A DNA stretch of 36,870 nt from Thermoplasmata archaeon (GCA_021821635.1 JAKACH010000010.1:1-36870), one strand, 5' to 3'. Counted from the stretch's first letter, positions 23,607 through 33,310 are shown. Notes: generated from the sequence alone by a model not told the origin. Program-made: numbers and translations.

Positions 23607-25160
23607 ATGGAAGATCTCAACTTTCACCTTGAGGGTATGGAGCCAAGAGAATACCAGATTAACATATTCAGGGAGATCTGGTTGAAGAATTCAATTGTTG
23701 TCTTGCCGACAGGTCTCGGTAAAACAGTAATAGCTGCAATGGCAGCTTCAAGGATCCTGAGGGAAAATCGAGGCAAGGTGATGTTTCTTGCTCCCACAAA
23801 GCCCCTGGTAGATCAGCACTTCTCCACAATGAAGAAGCTGCTCCTTCTATCAGATAAGGAAATATGCCTTCTCACTGGTGACATCGACGCAGCATCGAGA
23901 GAAGAACTCTGGCTTCGTTCTTCTGTTGTCGTATGCACGCCACAGGTTGCATGGAACGATCTTCGCCGGGAAATATATGGCATCGAAAAGTTTGGGCTCA
24001 TAATATTCGACGAGGTTCACAGGGCAGTCGGCAATTACCAGTACGTAGAGGTGGCCCAGAAATTCCTTGAAGCACGAAAGAGGATGATCCTAGGCCTTAC
24101 TGCCAGTCCCGGATCGAGCATGGATAAGTTGACCGAAATAACTAAGGCGCTCGGTATCGAGAAAGTCAAGATCAAGACCGAAGATGATCCGGATGTCCGC
24201 AAATACATCAACGAGGTAAAGATAAACATAACAAGGATCAAGCAACCCGACGATGTACGGGAAATATATGCTGTCCTGAAACAGATATATCTTGAAATCC
24301 TGGATAGGTTGAAGAAATCAGGAATCTTCCAGGCATCCGGTATATCCAGAAAGAATCTCATAGAGGCATCCCGGGAGATATCGGACAGGGCAAGGAACGG
24401 CGAGAGCAAGCTTTTCTCCATCATTCCATACATAACGGCAGCTATAAGGATTGACTATGCAGCAGAATACCTTGAGAGCCAGGGATATCTCATATTCTAC
24501 AATTACTTCAACGAAATGCTGCACAGCGAAGAGAAGAGCATGCGGAGGACCGTCTCAATCATTGAAAAATCCGAGCACTATAAGGTGCTTCTCAGGCTTA
24601 TCGATACATGTGACATTCAAAAGGTGGAGAACCCGAAGTGCAGTATTGCACTCCGCATATGCGAAGAGGCGATCCGGAAAAACAAGGATTCAAGGATCAT
24701 CATATTCACGCATTACCGGAAAACATCGGAGATCGTGACTGCATATTTCACGGAACATTCTTCTCTCGTCCGCCCGGTGAGATTTGTAGGGCAGGCTTCT
24801 CATGATTCTGATATAGGTCTTTCGCGCTCAGAGCAGCATAAAATTATTGAGCAGTTCCGGGAAGGCATTTACAATGTCCTTGTCGCCACAAGCGTTGCCG
24901 AGGAGGGGCTTGACATACCTGCGACCGACGTGGTAATATTCTACGAGCCCGTCCCCTCGGATATCAGGACGATACAGCGCAGGGGCAGGACGGGAAGAGC
25001 TCATGCAGGAGAAGTGCACATACTCACATACGAGGGATCCAGGGACATCGGGTACCTGTTTTCCGCTCGCAGGAAGGAGAACCAGATGAAGAAGAACATA
25101 TCAAGGCTCAGGGATGAGGTAAAGAAGACGCCCTCAACGCTCTATGACTATTTCAACTGA
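23607..25160 (+). CDS. hef: Hef-type DNA helicase (FANCM/MPH1 family), helicase part only
   Basis: A 517-residue SF2 helicase: Walker A LPTGLGKTVIA near residue 35, motif Ib APTKPLVDQH, motif II FDEVHRA, motif III GLTASPG, and helicase C motifs ATSVAEEGLDIPATD and QRRGRTGR. The insert between the two RecA domains matches Hef/FANCM. Euryarchaeal Hef normally adds an XPF-type nuclease and HhH; here the protein ends after the helicase. The final TPSTLYDYFN resembles a PCNA-interacting peptide (L-x-x-Y-F) without the usual Gln. The role is stalled-fork processing. The 3' end overlaps the convergent rfcS gene by 8 bp. Confidence 0.85.
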   Translation: MEDLNFHLEGMEPREYQINIFREIWLKNSIVVLPTGLGKTVIAAMAASRILRENRGKVMFLAPTKPLVDQHFSTMKKLLLLSDKEICLLTGDIDAASREELWLRSSVVVCTPQVAWNDLRREIYGIEKFGLIIFDEVHRAVGNYQYVEVAQKFLEARKRMILGLTASPGSSMDKLTEITKALGIEKVKIKTEDDPDVRKYINEVKINITRIKQPDDVREIYAVLKQIYLEILDRLKKSGIFQASGISRKNLIEASREISDRARNGESKLFSIIPYITAAIRIDYAAEYLESQGYLIFYNYFNEMLHSEEKSMRRTVSIIEKSEHYKVLLRLIDTCDIQKVENPKCSIALRICEEAIRKNKDSRIIIFTHYRKTSEIVTAYFTEHSSLVRPVRFVGQASHDSDIGLSRSEQHKIIEQFREGIYNVLVATSVAEEGLDIPATDVVIFYEPVPSDIRTIQRRGRTGRAHAGEVHILTYEGSRDIGYLFSARRKENQMKKNISRLRDEVKKTPSTLYDYFN

Positions 25161-26148
25161 ACTCTGATCCTATCTTAACCAGTCTCGCCAGAAGGGCATC
25201 CAGCTGTATATTGTCGCTTCCGCCCTCGACGATCCTGTACTCCGCCTCTGCAAGCGCAATGATAACTTCAAGCTTCTCTTTTCCAGGCATGCGATGTCGG
25301 CGAACAACAGAATGCATCCCCCTCAAGATATCAATTCCTGAAACGCCCATCTTGATCATAAGCTCATCGAGCTTCTCCCTTGCCTCGTCGAACAGTCCAT
25401 GCTCAAGCGCCGCAGATACCAGCGATGCAAATTCTTCGCTTGAGGAATAACCGAACATCTCGTATACCCTCTTCTCCGTGATGTCACCAGATGAAGCCAT
25501 TGTCTGCAAAACATTGATGGCTTTCCTCATGTCACCCTCGGCCACCTCTGCAATCGCGTCCACGATCTCATTCGAGAGGGCGAGTTTCTCCTGGCCCGAT
25601 ATCTGCCTTATCCTATCCTTGATGGCCGACTCCTCAAGAGATCGGAAGCGCATTATGACGCATCTTGACTGTATTGGCGGTATGATCTGTGATGAATAGT
25701 TGCATGAGAGGATGAACCTGGTCGATGAGGAATATACTTCCATGGTTCTGCGAAGGGCTGCCTGTGCATCGCCTGTCAGCTGATCAGCCTCGTCGAGGAA
25801 GATCAGCTTGAAGCCGAGATCATTCGACGGCTTGAGCCTTGCATAATCCTTCACGCTCACGAGTCCGGTGTCCTTGCCTTCGCGATCCTCATGACCCCTG
25901 ATAACATTTATTCCGCGGTTATTGGAAGCGTTCAATTCAAGGAAGTTCTCCTTCCATGCTTCGCCGTACAGCTCAATTGCGAGCGCCATTGCCGCAGTTG
26001 TCTTTCCTGTTCCTGCTGGCCCGGAGAATATCAGGTGCGGAACGTCCTTGGCCCTGACAAAGCCTTTCAGCTTCTCAATGTTCTCCTTCTGGCCAACGAT
26101 TTCGGAAAGGTTCTTTGGCCTGAACTTTTCTGTCCAAATTTCATTCAT
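25153..26148 (-). CDS. rfcS: Replication factor C small subunit
   Basis: A 331-residue AAA+ clamp-loader subunit: N-terminal WTEKFRPKNLSEIVGQ, Walker A GPAGTGKTTAAM near residue 44, Walker B LIFLDEADQLTG, the arginine-finger SRC motif PPIQSRCVIMRF, sensor 2 segment GDMRKAINVLQ, and a C-terminal collar domain. RfcS works with RfcL to load PCNA on DNA. The large subunit is not in the window. The coding 3' end overlaps the convergent hef gene, tying two replication-repair genes together. Length and motifs are normal. Confidence 0.96.
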   Translation of the reverse strand: MNEIWTEKFRPKNLSEIVGQKENIEKLKGFVRAKDVPHLIFSGPAGTGKTTAAMALAIELYGEAWKENFLELNASNNRGINVIRGHEDREGKDTGLVSVKDYARLKPSNDLGFKLIFLDEADQLTGDAQAALRRTMEVYSSSTRFILSCNYSSQIIPPIQSRCVIMRFRSLEESAIKDRIRQISGQEKLALSNEIVDAIAEVAEGDMRKAINVLQTMASSGDITEKRVYEMFGYSSSEEFASLVSAALEHGLFDEAREKLDELMIKMGVSGIDILRGMHSVVRRHRMPGKEKLEVIIALAEAEYRIVEGGSDNIQLDALLARLVKIGSEFS

Positions 26149-26212
26149 GGTATTTCCCCATCAGATGAGCAATTCCGGTGATGTTGTCATGACGGTTAAC
26201 AGTTTTGATCAT

Positions 26213-28663
26213 TCACCTTGGCCTGGAGAGCCATCTTCTCAGGGCCCTGTATTCTATGTATATATCAACCAGGACTAGAAGGCCGAACAGCCCGAGCAGC
26301 AGCGGTATCCCCAGGCCGGGTATTGTCTCAAACTGCGGCCCTATGAAGGATCCGACCTCGCTGTCGAATGGCTCCGTATAAGCCGTAATCATGGATTCTG
26401 AACCGACAGTCATTGATGCCGGAGCCGAGTAGCGTGCGTATTGCGTATTGTTGTAAATATATTGAAGAAGTGAAGGCTGGAAATAGTAGTAACCGGGTCT
26501 TGTGAGGTTGTATCTAACAATGAATGAAGCGCTCGAATGAGCTGCTATACTGACGAAGGTATGATTCCCGGACCCGAATGTTCCCAGTATGAGAGACGAG
26601 TAATCGGTCGAGAAAGGTGATGTCACCCTGACATTGTATATCGGGTCAGAACCATTGTTCCAGACTGTCGCTCTCACCAATACGGAAGTAGCAGATGTTG
26701 CGTTGATCAACGTGGAGAGTGCTACGGACTGTGTTACCCTGCTTGATATGTTTCCAAGAACAGTATCCGGGCCAACGGAAACAGATGTGTTAACGTGGAC
26801 ACCAGGATACGAGGAGTTGAGTCCCATCGATTTCACAATGCTTGCATTATTTGAAAATACATTGACGAAATAGCCACCCAGCCCGGGTATGCTGATATTA
26901 TACGGATACGATCCTGGCGCAATGAGCATCATCATTTCCGGATTGGGGGAATTGAGGGTGAAGGTCTGATCTATTCCAGTAAGCATGCTGACAGTTAGGT
27001 TATCCTTTCCAGTGTGTGAGCTGATCCTGAAGTCGTTGGATGCAAACAGGCCCGCGAACTGCACCATGCCAGAGGGACCGATCCCGGATGTGTTAACGCT
27101 GACAGGGAAGACATTACTGAAGCCTGAGAACTCGGGGGCCGCAACGAACCCGCTCATGAATATGGCGGATCCGAGTGTATCATTCTGGCTTCCGGGAACA
27201 ACCCATCCATTGCTTACCTCGGATCCAAGGAGGTCCGCTGCAATACCACTGGTGAATGATGGAATCGCATTCTTTGTAAAGTTTGCAATGGCTCCCCCGA
27301 ACGCTGCATCCGACCCATAAATGAAGAAGGATGTGCCTGCCAGTCCAGGGATCTTGGTGCTGCCTGAGCCGGAGAAGCTGAAAATAAGTACCTGGCTGCT
27401 TATGCCATACTCTGAAAACACTTTCTGTGCAGCAGAGCTTGCCGTTGAAGTCGAAACATTGCTGTTGAAACCGACCAGGAGAAGCTCCGGAGGCAGGAGG
27501 TTCAGAAGGCTCTTGAGGCTGACAGTCCCAATCCCGGCTGATGCTGATCTTGTCAGTGGATTGTAAAGCATGTTCATCAGCGAGGACGAGGACATCATGA
27601 TAGCGAAGGTCGCGCCATCAAGACCCGAAGGCGATATCGCCGAACCATTCGATGCGCTCTGCATCATCGTCAGCAGGGTGTACACTGAGCCGTTCGGCGA
27701 GACAAGGAAATTAGCCGTCTGGGTAGAAGATCCCTGTACGGAGACATTTGAATATTGTTGCAGGAGCAATCCGCTTCCTGTCATGGATGAGTAAGCGTAA
27801 TATGGAAGATATGCAAGGGCCGCAGGATCTGATGCCATATTTTTCTCAAGTCCAACGCTTGCCGCTGGACTGTTCAGAGAACTGTTTCCACTGCCTATCG
27901 GCGCCAAAATGGTTCCCATTAGCAGGAAAACCAGCACGATTGCTACAAGTATTGTCAGAACGGGAGCAGCGCTTGCCGGTGGAGCAGAATTCGCTTCTGC
28001 TGAGGACACCCTCTTCTTTCTGAAGACTTTTCCTATAAGAAATCCTACAATGCCTGCAACTGCCACCACTATTACAAAGTTTATGATATCGTAAATTGCA
28101 AATGGGAGGATTGCAGATTCGATGCTGGAAACTCCAGCACCTCCTCCGAATAAGGATGATTCAAGTCCCGGCAGGATATAAGGTATCCTCCTTATGATTG
28201 GCTCGTTGACAAGCGATGCCAGGTTGGTTCCCTGTGGAACAGCACTTATGAAGGAAGAGAAGCCGCCAAGCGCCGAAGTCGAAAGTCCCGATCCTCCCAC
28301 GCCAGGTATTGGAAGGGATCCGCCTGATCCAAGCAGGCCTGTCTGGCTTACTATATAGAAACCTGTCAGAATGATGAAGAACCATGAAAGGCTGAAAACG
28401 GATATAGCAGCGCCAATCGCCCTGCTTCCCTTGCCTGCTGCTAGCCCTATTACGACTGCAACCATAATCTGCGTTGTAATGAGCAACGTACTGCCGAGGG
28501 GGTTTCCAAGAACAAAATACAGAAGTCCGAACAGTACGTACACTTCTGGTCCGAAATGAGGAGAAAGCCAGTTCTCCAGCGGAACATAGAAGGAGGAGAG
28601 GACAAAGAACTCCATAAGAGCAAGAACTGTAAATCCTGCCAGAATACCGCTTAGCTTTCCCAT
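26213..28663 (-). CDS. Large exported membrane protein, unknown function
   Basis: An 816-residue protein. The first 110 residues contain three membrane helices, followed by a Gly/Ser-rich stretch, another helix near 185-205 (IINFVIVVAVAGIVGFLIG) with a basic KVFRKKR stop-transfer, a further helix near 235, and then about 500 extracytoplasmic residues rich in Ser/Asn/Gly with many N-x-S/T sequons. A beta-sandwich-like domain near 680-760 (VLVRATVWNNGSDPIYNVRV) resembles CARDB/NEW3-type folds. A C-terminal helix (IPLLLGLFGLLVLVDIYIEY) and basic tail RALRRWLSRPR anchor it. No enzyme motif is recognised. It may be a surface-glycoprotein-like or cell-envelope protein. Confidence 0.7.
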   Translation of the reverse strand: MGKLSGILAGFTVLALMEFFVLSSFYVPLENWLSPHFGPEVYVLFGLLYFVLGNPLGSTLLITTQIMVAVVIGLAAGKGSRAIGAAISVFSLSWFFIILTGFYIVSQTGLLGSGGSLPIPGVGGSGLSTSALGGFSSFISAVPQGTNLASLVNEPIIRRIPYILPGLESSLFGGGAGVSSIESAILPFAIYDIINFVIVVAVAGIVGFLIGKVFRKKRVSSAEANSAPPASAAPVLTILVAIVLVFLLMGTILAPIGSGNSSLNSPAASVGLEKNMASDPAALAYLPYYAYSSMTGSGLLLQQYSNVSVQGSSTQTANFLVSPNGSVYTLLTMMQSASNGSAISPSGLDGATFAIMMSSSSLMNMLYNPLTRSASAGIGTVSLKSLLNLLPPELLLVGFNSNVSTSTASSAAQKVFSEYGISSQVLIFSFSGSGSTKIPGLAGTSFFIYGSDAAFGGAIANFTKNAIPSFTSGIAADLLGSEVSNGWVVPGSQNDTLGSAIFMSGFVAAPEFSGFSNVFPVSVNTSGIGPSGMVQFAGLFASNDFRISSHTGKDNLTVSMLTGIDQTFTLNSPNPEMMMLIAPGSYPYNISIPGLGGYFVNVFSNNASIVKSMGLNSSYPGVHVNTSVSVGPDTVLGNISSRVTQSVALSTLINATSATSVLVRATVWNNGSDPIYNVRVTSPFSTDYSSLILGTFGSGNHTFVSIAAHSSASFIVRYNLTRPGYYYFQPSLLQYIYNNTQYARYSAPASMTVGSESMITAYTEPFDSEVGSFIGPQFETIPGLGIPLLLGLFGLLVLVDIYIEYRALRRWLSRPR

Positions 28664-28855
28664 CTGACCCTGCTATTCAAAACAACAAATAAATATATTC
28701 CTTTTATAGTTGGTTCCTTCTTGCAATAAGAGAAAATTATTATTACCAGTATTCGCCCAGTATATCTGCAAGGCAAAGATGAACGATTTTCCACGCATCT
28801 TGTATGCGAAATTAAGCAGGAAGAAAGCATATCTTACCCTTCAACATTACAGAAC

Positions 28856-29788
28856 GTGTTTCAGGTGGAGAAATTCCTGGATGAAGGCCAGGAATATATC
28901 AGGAATAGTGTTGTGGGAAAGGCCATTGTGGCGTGCTCCGGCGGCCTAGACAGCACGATAGTTGCTATACTCGCGAACAGGGCAATCGGAAACAAAGCGA
29001 CGGCTGTCTTCATAGACACCGGTTTCATAAGAATAGGCGAGAAGGAAAAGACAGAGGCAACATTTAAAAAGTTCAACCTCAACTACAGGATCATAGATGC
29101 ATCAGCAGCTTTCATAAGTGGCCTGAAAGGCGTCACGGATCCTGAAAGAAAGAGGAAAATCATAGGGAAGGTATTCATAGAGGAGTTTGAGAAGGTGGCA
29201 AAGGAGATAGGTGCAGAGAGCCTCATGCAGGGCACCATAGCTCCTGACTGGATAGAAAGTGGTGGTGGCGTCCGGGACGTAATAAAGTCCCACCACAACG
29301 TCGGAGGCCTGCCGGAAAAGATGAACCTGAAGCTTGTTGAGCCTCTACGCGATCTCTACAAGGACGAGATAAGGGAAATTGCCAAATACCTGGGGCTGGA
29401 ATCCTCCAAGCAGCCTTTTCCAGGACCTGGACTGGCGGTCAGGATACTTGGCGACATCACACCTGAGCGGATCGCCATCATTAAGCGAGTAACCGAGATC
29501 GTGGAAAGAGAGGTTGAGGCAAAGCTAAAAAACAGTTTACCATGGCAGTATTTTGCCATACTTACGCCGGTGAGAACAACTGGAGTCCATGGCGACAAGC
29601 GGTCATTCGGCGAAACAATTGCGATAAGGATGTTCGAAACCAGCGATGCTATGAGCGGTACATTCTCGAAGCCACCATGGGATTTCCTGGATCAGCTGTC
29701 CACGAAGATCACGAACGCCGTGACCGAAGTCAACAGGGTTGTCTACGACATCACGAACAAGCCACCTGCAACGATAGAATGGGAATGA
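28856..29788 (+). CDS. guaAB: GMP synthase, ATP pyrophosphatase/synthetase subunit B
   Basis: A 310-residue protein with the P-loop of N-type ATP pyrophosphatases ([12 protein letters not shown], residues 27-38), IDTGFIR, the [14 protein letters not shown] segment, and the C-terminal GMP synthetase dimerisation domain ([13 protein letters not shown]... PPATIEWE). Archaea often encode the glutaminase (GuaAa) and synthetase (GuaAb) of GMP synthase separately; this is the latter, converting XMP to GMP with ammonia from a partner. GTG 28856 gives [16 protein letters not shown], which matches the family N-terminus. The 213-bp gap before the convergent hydrolase contains no gene I can support. Confidence 0.95.
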   Translation: MFQVEKFLDEGQEYIRNSVVGKAIVACSGGLDSTIVAILANRAIGNKATAVFIDTGFIRIGEKEKTEATFKKFNLNYRIIDASAAFISGLKGVTDPERKRKIIGKVFIEEFEKVAKEIGAESLMQGTIAPDWIESGGGVRDVIKSHHNVGGLPEKMNLKLVEPLRDLYKDEIREIAKYLGLESSKQPFPGPGLAVRILGDITPERIAIIKRVTEIVEREVEAKLKNSLPWQYFAILTPVRTTGVHGDKRSFGETIAIRMFETSDAMSGTFSKPPWDFLDQLSTKITNAVTEVNRVVYDITNKPPATIEWE

Positions 29789-30001
29789 TATACATCTCCA
29801 GGGATCAGTAACTATAATCTCCTATCCATTCTCCAGGTTGCACTATGGACCTCCAGGCAAGGAAAAGAGAGGTTGGGATAACCTCAGATATATTGAGATT
29901 CTCGCTGGGATCACGGAACCTGTTGACATTATCGAGACCCACGACTCCCCAAAAAGAATGGAACCCCGAGATTCCTGGGGAAAAGAACCTGAAGTACCCG
30001 G

Positions 30002-30622
30002 TCAATTTCTTCGTTTTTCAAGGAATTTCTTCATTTCGTCAAAGAAAAAAGATGGATTATCCAGATACGCAGCGTGTTTCGCTCCCGGAACAATCTTGAG
30101 GTTTGAATTCTTTACAAGGTTTTTCAGGAGGACTCCTTCCTCCTTCTTTATGACATCGTCAAATTCTCCCCAGAGTATGAGCAATGGAACTTGAACGCGT
30201 GGAAGATCATCCTTCATTGCCTCCACACCTGCGGTCCCGATGACAACTGCGGATGAGACGATGTCTGGATAATCAACGAGAGTCCTCAGGGTGATGCCGC
30301 CTCCCATGGAAGGTCCTACGAGGGTGAAATCATGCAGCCCGAGTTTTCCGCCGAAATCAAGTACAAACCTTGAAGAGTTCTTGAAATTCCTTGAAAATTT
30401 ATACTCAGGGTTGTCCTGTGAATTCCCGAATCCGGGATAATCAGGTGCATACACGTCATATCCATTTGCGGAGAAAAAGTCAAACGCCTTGATTCCCATC
30501 CAGTCCCTTGAAGTAAAGCTTCTCCCGTGAAGAAGTACCAGCGATCCGCCGTGCTTCAGCGATATGGATGATCTGTAAAATACCTTATATCCTCCAATTT
30601 CTACGTAGGATTCATTTATCAT
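30002..30622 (-). CDS. Alpha/beta hydrolase
   Basis: An alpha/beta-hydrolase fold protein: oxyanion-hole HGR in LVLLHGRSFTS, nucleophile elbow GPSMGGG (Ser near residue 100), acid in LILWGEFDDVI and His in PGAKHAAYLDNP, so the triad is complete. At 206 residues it is compact, with a minimal cap. I prefer ATG 30622 (MINESYVEIGGYKVFY) over the TTG at 30658, because the TATA-like ACAAATACTATC lies about 20-25 nt before it. The substrate (ester, peptide or haloalkane-like) cannot be inferred. Confidence 0.85.
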   Translation of the reverse strand: MINESYVEIGGYKVFYRSSISLKHGGSLVLLHGRSFTSRDWMGIKAFDFFSANGYDVYAPDYPGFGNSQDNPEYKFSRNFKNSSRFVLDFGGKLGLHDFTLVGPSMGGGITLRTLVDYPDIVSSAVVIGTAGVEAMKDDLPRVQVPLLILWGEFDDVIKKEEGVLLKNLVKNSNLKIVPGAKHAAYLDNPSFFFDEMKKFLEKRRN

Positions 30623-30884
30623 GGCATGGTATCTGATGATAGTATTTGTCCGTTTCAATCATTGTCACATCGGACTGTAATAATGTTACAGCATTCAAGG
30701 CAAGAAAACTCCGACCTTCATTGAAGATATAAATTTCTGCACTTTTATGCATTGCAAAGTCTTCAAGGTTCAGGCTGAGGCTACGCCAGTGAAAACCATG
30801 AGGGTGTCGTGCATGAGATTCCCCATGCAGCGACTAATCCCAAAGGACTTCGACACGCGGTTGCGTATTTCTATATTCAGCAGT

Positions 30885-31117
30885 CCAATTGGAGGAATGG
30901 GTTGAATGCATATTTCGATTGCATACAGACTGGCATGAAAGAGATGAGCTGATACCCAGAGAGATGCAACTTTCCGCGCCGGAAGGCCGCCAATACTCGA
31001 TAAATCTGGGTGCTTCTGGCTGCTTTCATCCAGCCAATCGTTGCGGTTCAATGAGTCTTCACTCATGGGTGTAGGAAGCCAGGAACAAGCCGCTTCCGTC
31101 AGGGAGGGGTAGTTGAC
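30885..31117 (+). mobile_element. Degenerate IS605-type right end with tnpB tail
   Basis: In the 590-bp gap between the hydrolase and rpsB. One frame reads LDKSGCFWLLSSSQSLRFNESS, clearly matching LGKSGYFRLLSTSQSLRSDES of the intact TnpB at 7438. The 20-nt hairpin region and terminal GGGTAGTTGAC (31107-31117) also match the right end at 8596. Further upstream QLEEWVE resembles the tnpB YQLEQFIK segment in another frame. The 5' part is lost or scrambled. It is a dead copy of a related element. The remainder of the gap (30623-30884) shows nothing recognisable. Confidence 0.7.
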
Positions 31118-31168
31118 TCGTACAGGTCCTATACTTGTTCACTTATAGCATTCTATGTCTTGTTAACG

Positions 31169-31184
31169 CCAAATAAATATATTG
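31169..31184 (+). promoter_or_regulatory. TATA-like promoter box of rpsB
   Basis: CCAAATAAATATATTG is the best TATA-like element upstream of the S2 gene, about 30-45 nt before its TTG start, between the IS remnant and the gene. Confidence 0.4.
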
Positions 31185-31213
31185 AGAAGATATTAGCCTG
31201 AAAGGTAGTAACT

Positions 31214-31831
31214 TTGGAAGGAGATAATATTCAGGCAGAACAGCTGCTCATACCTGAGGAAGAATACCAGAAGTCTGGTGTGCATATCGGAACGCAGGTC
31301 AAATCCAGCGACATGGTGGATTACATCTTCAAGATCAGGAACGACGGCTTATACATCCTCGACATCAAGAAGACAAATCACAAGCTCATCGTCGCAGGCA
31401 GCATGCTTGCAAGGATTGAGCCGTCACAAATTCTCGTTGTTGCACAGAGGCAATATGCATTCAGGCCGGTATCTAAATTCTCAGAGGTAACAGGAGTCAA
31501 GGCGATAATCGGCAGGTTTGTTCCCGGCACGCTCACGAACCCGCAGCTGCAGAACTACACAGAAGCAAGGGCAATAGTTGTTACTGACCCGCTTGCAGAT
31601 ACCCAGGCAATAAAGGAAGCTATTAGGATAGGAATACCCATAATTGCGCTGTGCGATGCAAACAACAAGACCGATTACATTGATCTTGTTATACCGACGA
31701 ACAACAAGGGCAGGCGATCCCTGGCAGTTGTGTACTGGCTTCTTGCAAGGGAGATACTGAAGAACAGGGGAACTATTTCAGATTATCAGGCATTCAACTA
31801 TGCAATCGATGACTTCGAGGCGCAGATATAA
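31214..31831 (+). CDS. rpsB: 30S ribosomal protein S2
   Basis: A 205-residue archaeal S2 (uS2): LLIPEEEYQKSGVHIGTQVKSSDMVDYIFKIRNDGLYILDIKKT is the conserved N-terminal block, DPLADTQAIKEA and IPIIALCDANNKTDYIDLVIPTNNKGRRS the signature second half. Located in the small subunit head. The start is TTG (31214), with the family N-terminus immediately after; no nearby ATG fits. The gene converges on endA with a single-base gap. In many archaea rpsB lies in an operon with rps9, rpoN and enolase; here it stands apart. Confidence 0.95.
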   Translation: MEGDNIQAEQLLIPEEEYQKSGVHIGTQVKSSDMVDYIFKIRNDGLYILDIKKTNHKLIVAGSMLARIEPSQILVVAQRQYAFRPVSKFSEVTGVKAIIGRFVPGTLTNPQLQNYTEARAIVVTDPLADTQAIKEAIRIGIPIIALCDANNKTDYIDLVIPTNNKGRRSLAVVYWLLAREILKNRGTISDYQAFNYAIDDFEAQI

Positions 31832-31832
31832 C

Positions 31833-32723
31833 CTAGACATCAATTCTTCTTGATACTGAAAAATATCTTATCTTGCCATTGTCGAAAAAGGCAACCAGAA
31901 ACATTTTCCTGACTGCCGAGGCAACCCTCACGGCCCTGGCGATCTCATACCACTTTATCCTGGCACCGTCGTTTATGTGCAGCAGGTATTCTGCATGATC
32001 CTCAACACTCTTCACATACAGGCGGAGATCGGATCCATACTTGAAACCTGTTCTCGCCGCAATCCCTCTTTTCCCGAGATCGCTTATCACAAGATCCTTC
32101 ATGGCAACTGAAATCCCGGCATCAACGAGATCCGGGCGATCCAGTATGTATATGTCGTAACCAAGCTTCTTCATGTTCGCATGATCCAATGGTCCAGCCG
32201 CAAGACGGAATCCTCCCAGCATAACCGCCGATCCCGTCTGGGAAACATGATGCATTTCTCCAGCAGGTTCGGCCTCAGCGACATCGTACATCGATGTGCC
32301 GCCGTCTCCATCCACAATGGAGTAAGTCGTGGCTTCATCATGGGTGCGGTGCAAGAGGTCAAGAAAATCCTGCTCGCTTGCAACCGTCAACCTGCCCTTC
32401 CATGCCTTCTCGTCTTTTTTCCTGTAAAAAAGCTGGTCCTGCTCGACCTTCAGCACGTAACCCTTCATCTTAAGGTGTGAAAAAGCGATGAGCATTTCCA
32501 TATCTCCCTCCTCAGAAAGAACCTTTTGCAAAAGATCCAGCCTGGATCCAGCATCGAAATCCCTGAAGATAGATTTCGCGTGCATGGCAAGAAAGCCCAG
32601 CTCGAATCTCGTAAGGTTAAGATCCTGTTCGACAATCGAGCCAATTCTATATCTATTATAGACCTGGCTGGGAACTGATCGTTCTACTTCGAATGAATGC
32701 TGGCCGCATAAGATCCTTGGCAT
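31833..32723 (-). CDS. endA: tRNA-intron endonuclease (EndA, two-repeat form)
   Basis: A 296-residue splicing endonuclease. The C-terminal half holds the catalytic core: GFKYGSDLRLYV (Tyr), HAEYLLHIN (His) and RVASAVRKMFLVAF (Lys), the Tyr-His-Lys triad that cuts the bulge-helix-bulge of pre-tRNAs. The N-terminal half (residues 1-145) is a degenerate repeat lacking the triad, giving the two-repeat homodimeric architecture known from Thermoplasma and some other euryarchaea, rather than the 180-residue tetrameric type. The start codon overlaps the stop of the upstream GTPase gene (TGATG), so the two are coupled. Confidence 0.9.
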   Translation of the reverse strand: MPRILCGQHSFEVERSVPSQVYNRYRIGSIVEQDLNLTRFELGFLAMHAKSIFRDFDAGSRLDLLQKVLSEEGDMEMLIAFSHLKMKGYVLKVEQDQLFYRKKDEKAWKGRLTVASEQDFLDLLHRTHDEATTYSIVDGDGGTSMYDVAEAEPAGEMHHVSQTGSAVMLGGFRLAAGPLDHANMKKLGYDIYILDRPDLVDAGISVAMKDLVISDLGKRGIAARTGFKYGSDLRLYVKSVEDHAEYLLHINDGARIKWYEIARAVRVASAVRKMFLVAFFDNGKIRYFSVSRRIDV

Positions 32724-33244
32724 CAGTTCTTACCTTTCTGTACGAACTTGCCAGCCAGGGAATCAACGAGCGCATCGAGGAACCTGACAGAATCACCGTT
32801 ATTCTTTGCGCTTGTGAGCACATATGGAACCCCATGCTTGTCTGCAACCTCCTTCAGTTCCTTCTCCCAGAACTGGGCCTCGTACCTGAGATCCTGCTTT
32901 GTCGCAACCAGGATACGGACGGACTTGTCCGAAAATGTCTTCGTATATTTCAGGAGCATATCCGCATCATCAAGGGAATGCCCGTTTGTGACATCGGATA
33001 CGATTACGATTGCATTTGAACCGGAAAGAAGCTTGTCGTCACCACCGCCAGTTCCAAGTTCAAGGAAGAAGATGTCTGCACTGATATTCTGACCTGATTT
33101 TTCGTATACCACCGACTTCCTCTTCATCGCCTTGGGGTCGAAACCCGCGGCGTCGGAACCGTATACGATCCTGGAAACTAGAGAACTCTTCCCGACACCT
33201 GCCGGGCCGATTAGACTAACTTTCCAGATTTTCTTTGAATCCAT
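32723..33244 (-). CDS. Small Ras-like GTPase
   Basis: A 173-residue P-loop GTPase with Walker A GPAGVGKSSL (residues 13-22), base-specificity TKQD (T in place of the usual N of NKxD), and G5-like TSAK. The switch II DxxG is replaced by LELGTGGG, so hydrolysis may be unusual. Related to archaeal Ras/Rab-like proteins of unknown role. A TATA-like AAATTATTTAAAAAG lies about 20-30 nt before ATG 33244, so the transcript is leaderless and continues into endA, whose start overlaps its stop. Linkage to a tRNA-splicing enzyme is suggestive but unexplained. Confidence 0.85.
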   Translation of the reverse strand: MDSKKIWKVSLIGPAGVGKSSLVSRIVYGSDAAGFDPKAMKRKSVVYEKSGQNISADIFFLELGTGGGDDKLLSGSNAIVIVSDVTNGHSLDDADMLLKYTKTFSDKSVRILVATKQDLRYEAQFWEKELKEVADKHGVPYVLTSAKNNGDSVRFLDALVDSLAGKFVQKGKN

Positions 33245-33310
33245 TCCGCAGTTTATTCTAGCTTTTTAAATAATTTTTGCCTTTTCTCGTGTTATCAGGC
33301 ATAAGCATTT

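Noticed and set aside
30770-31066. 98-aa minus-strand ORF
   Set aside because: Antisense to the IS605/tnpB remnant.
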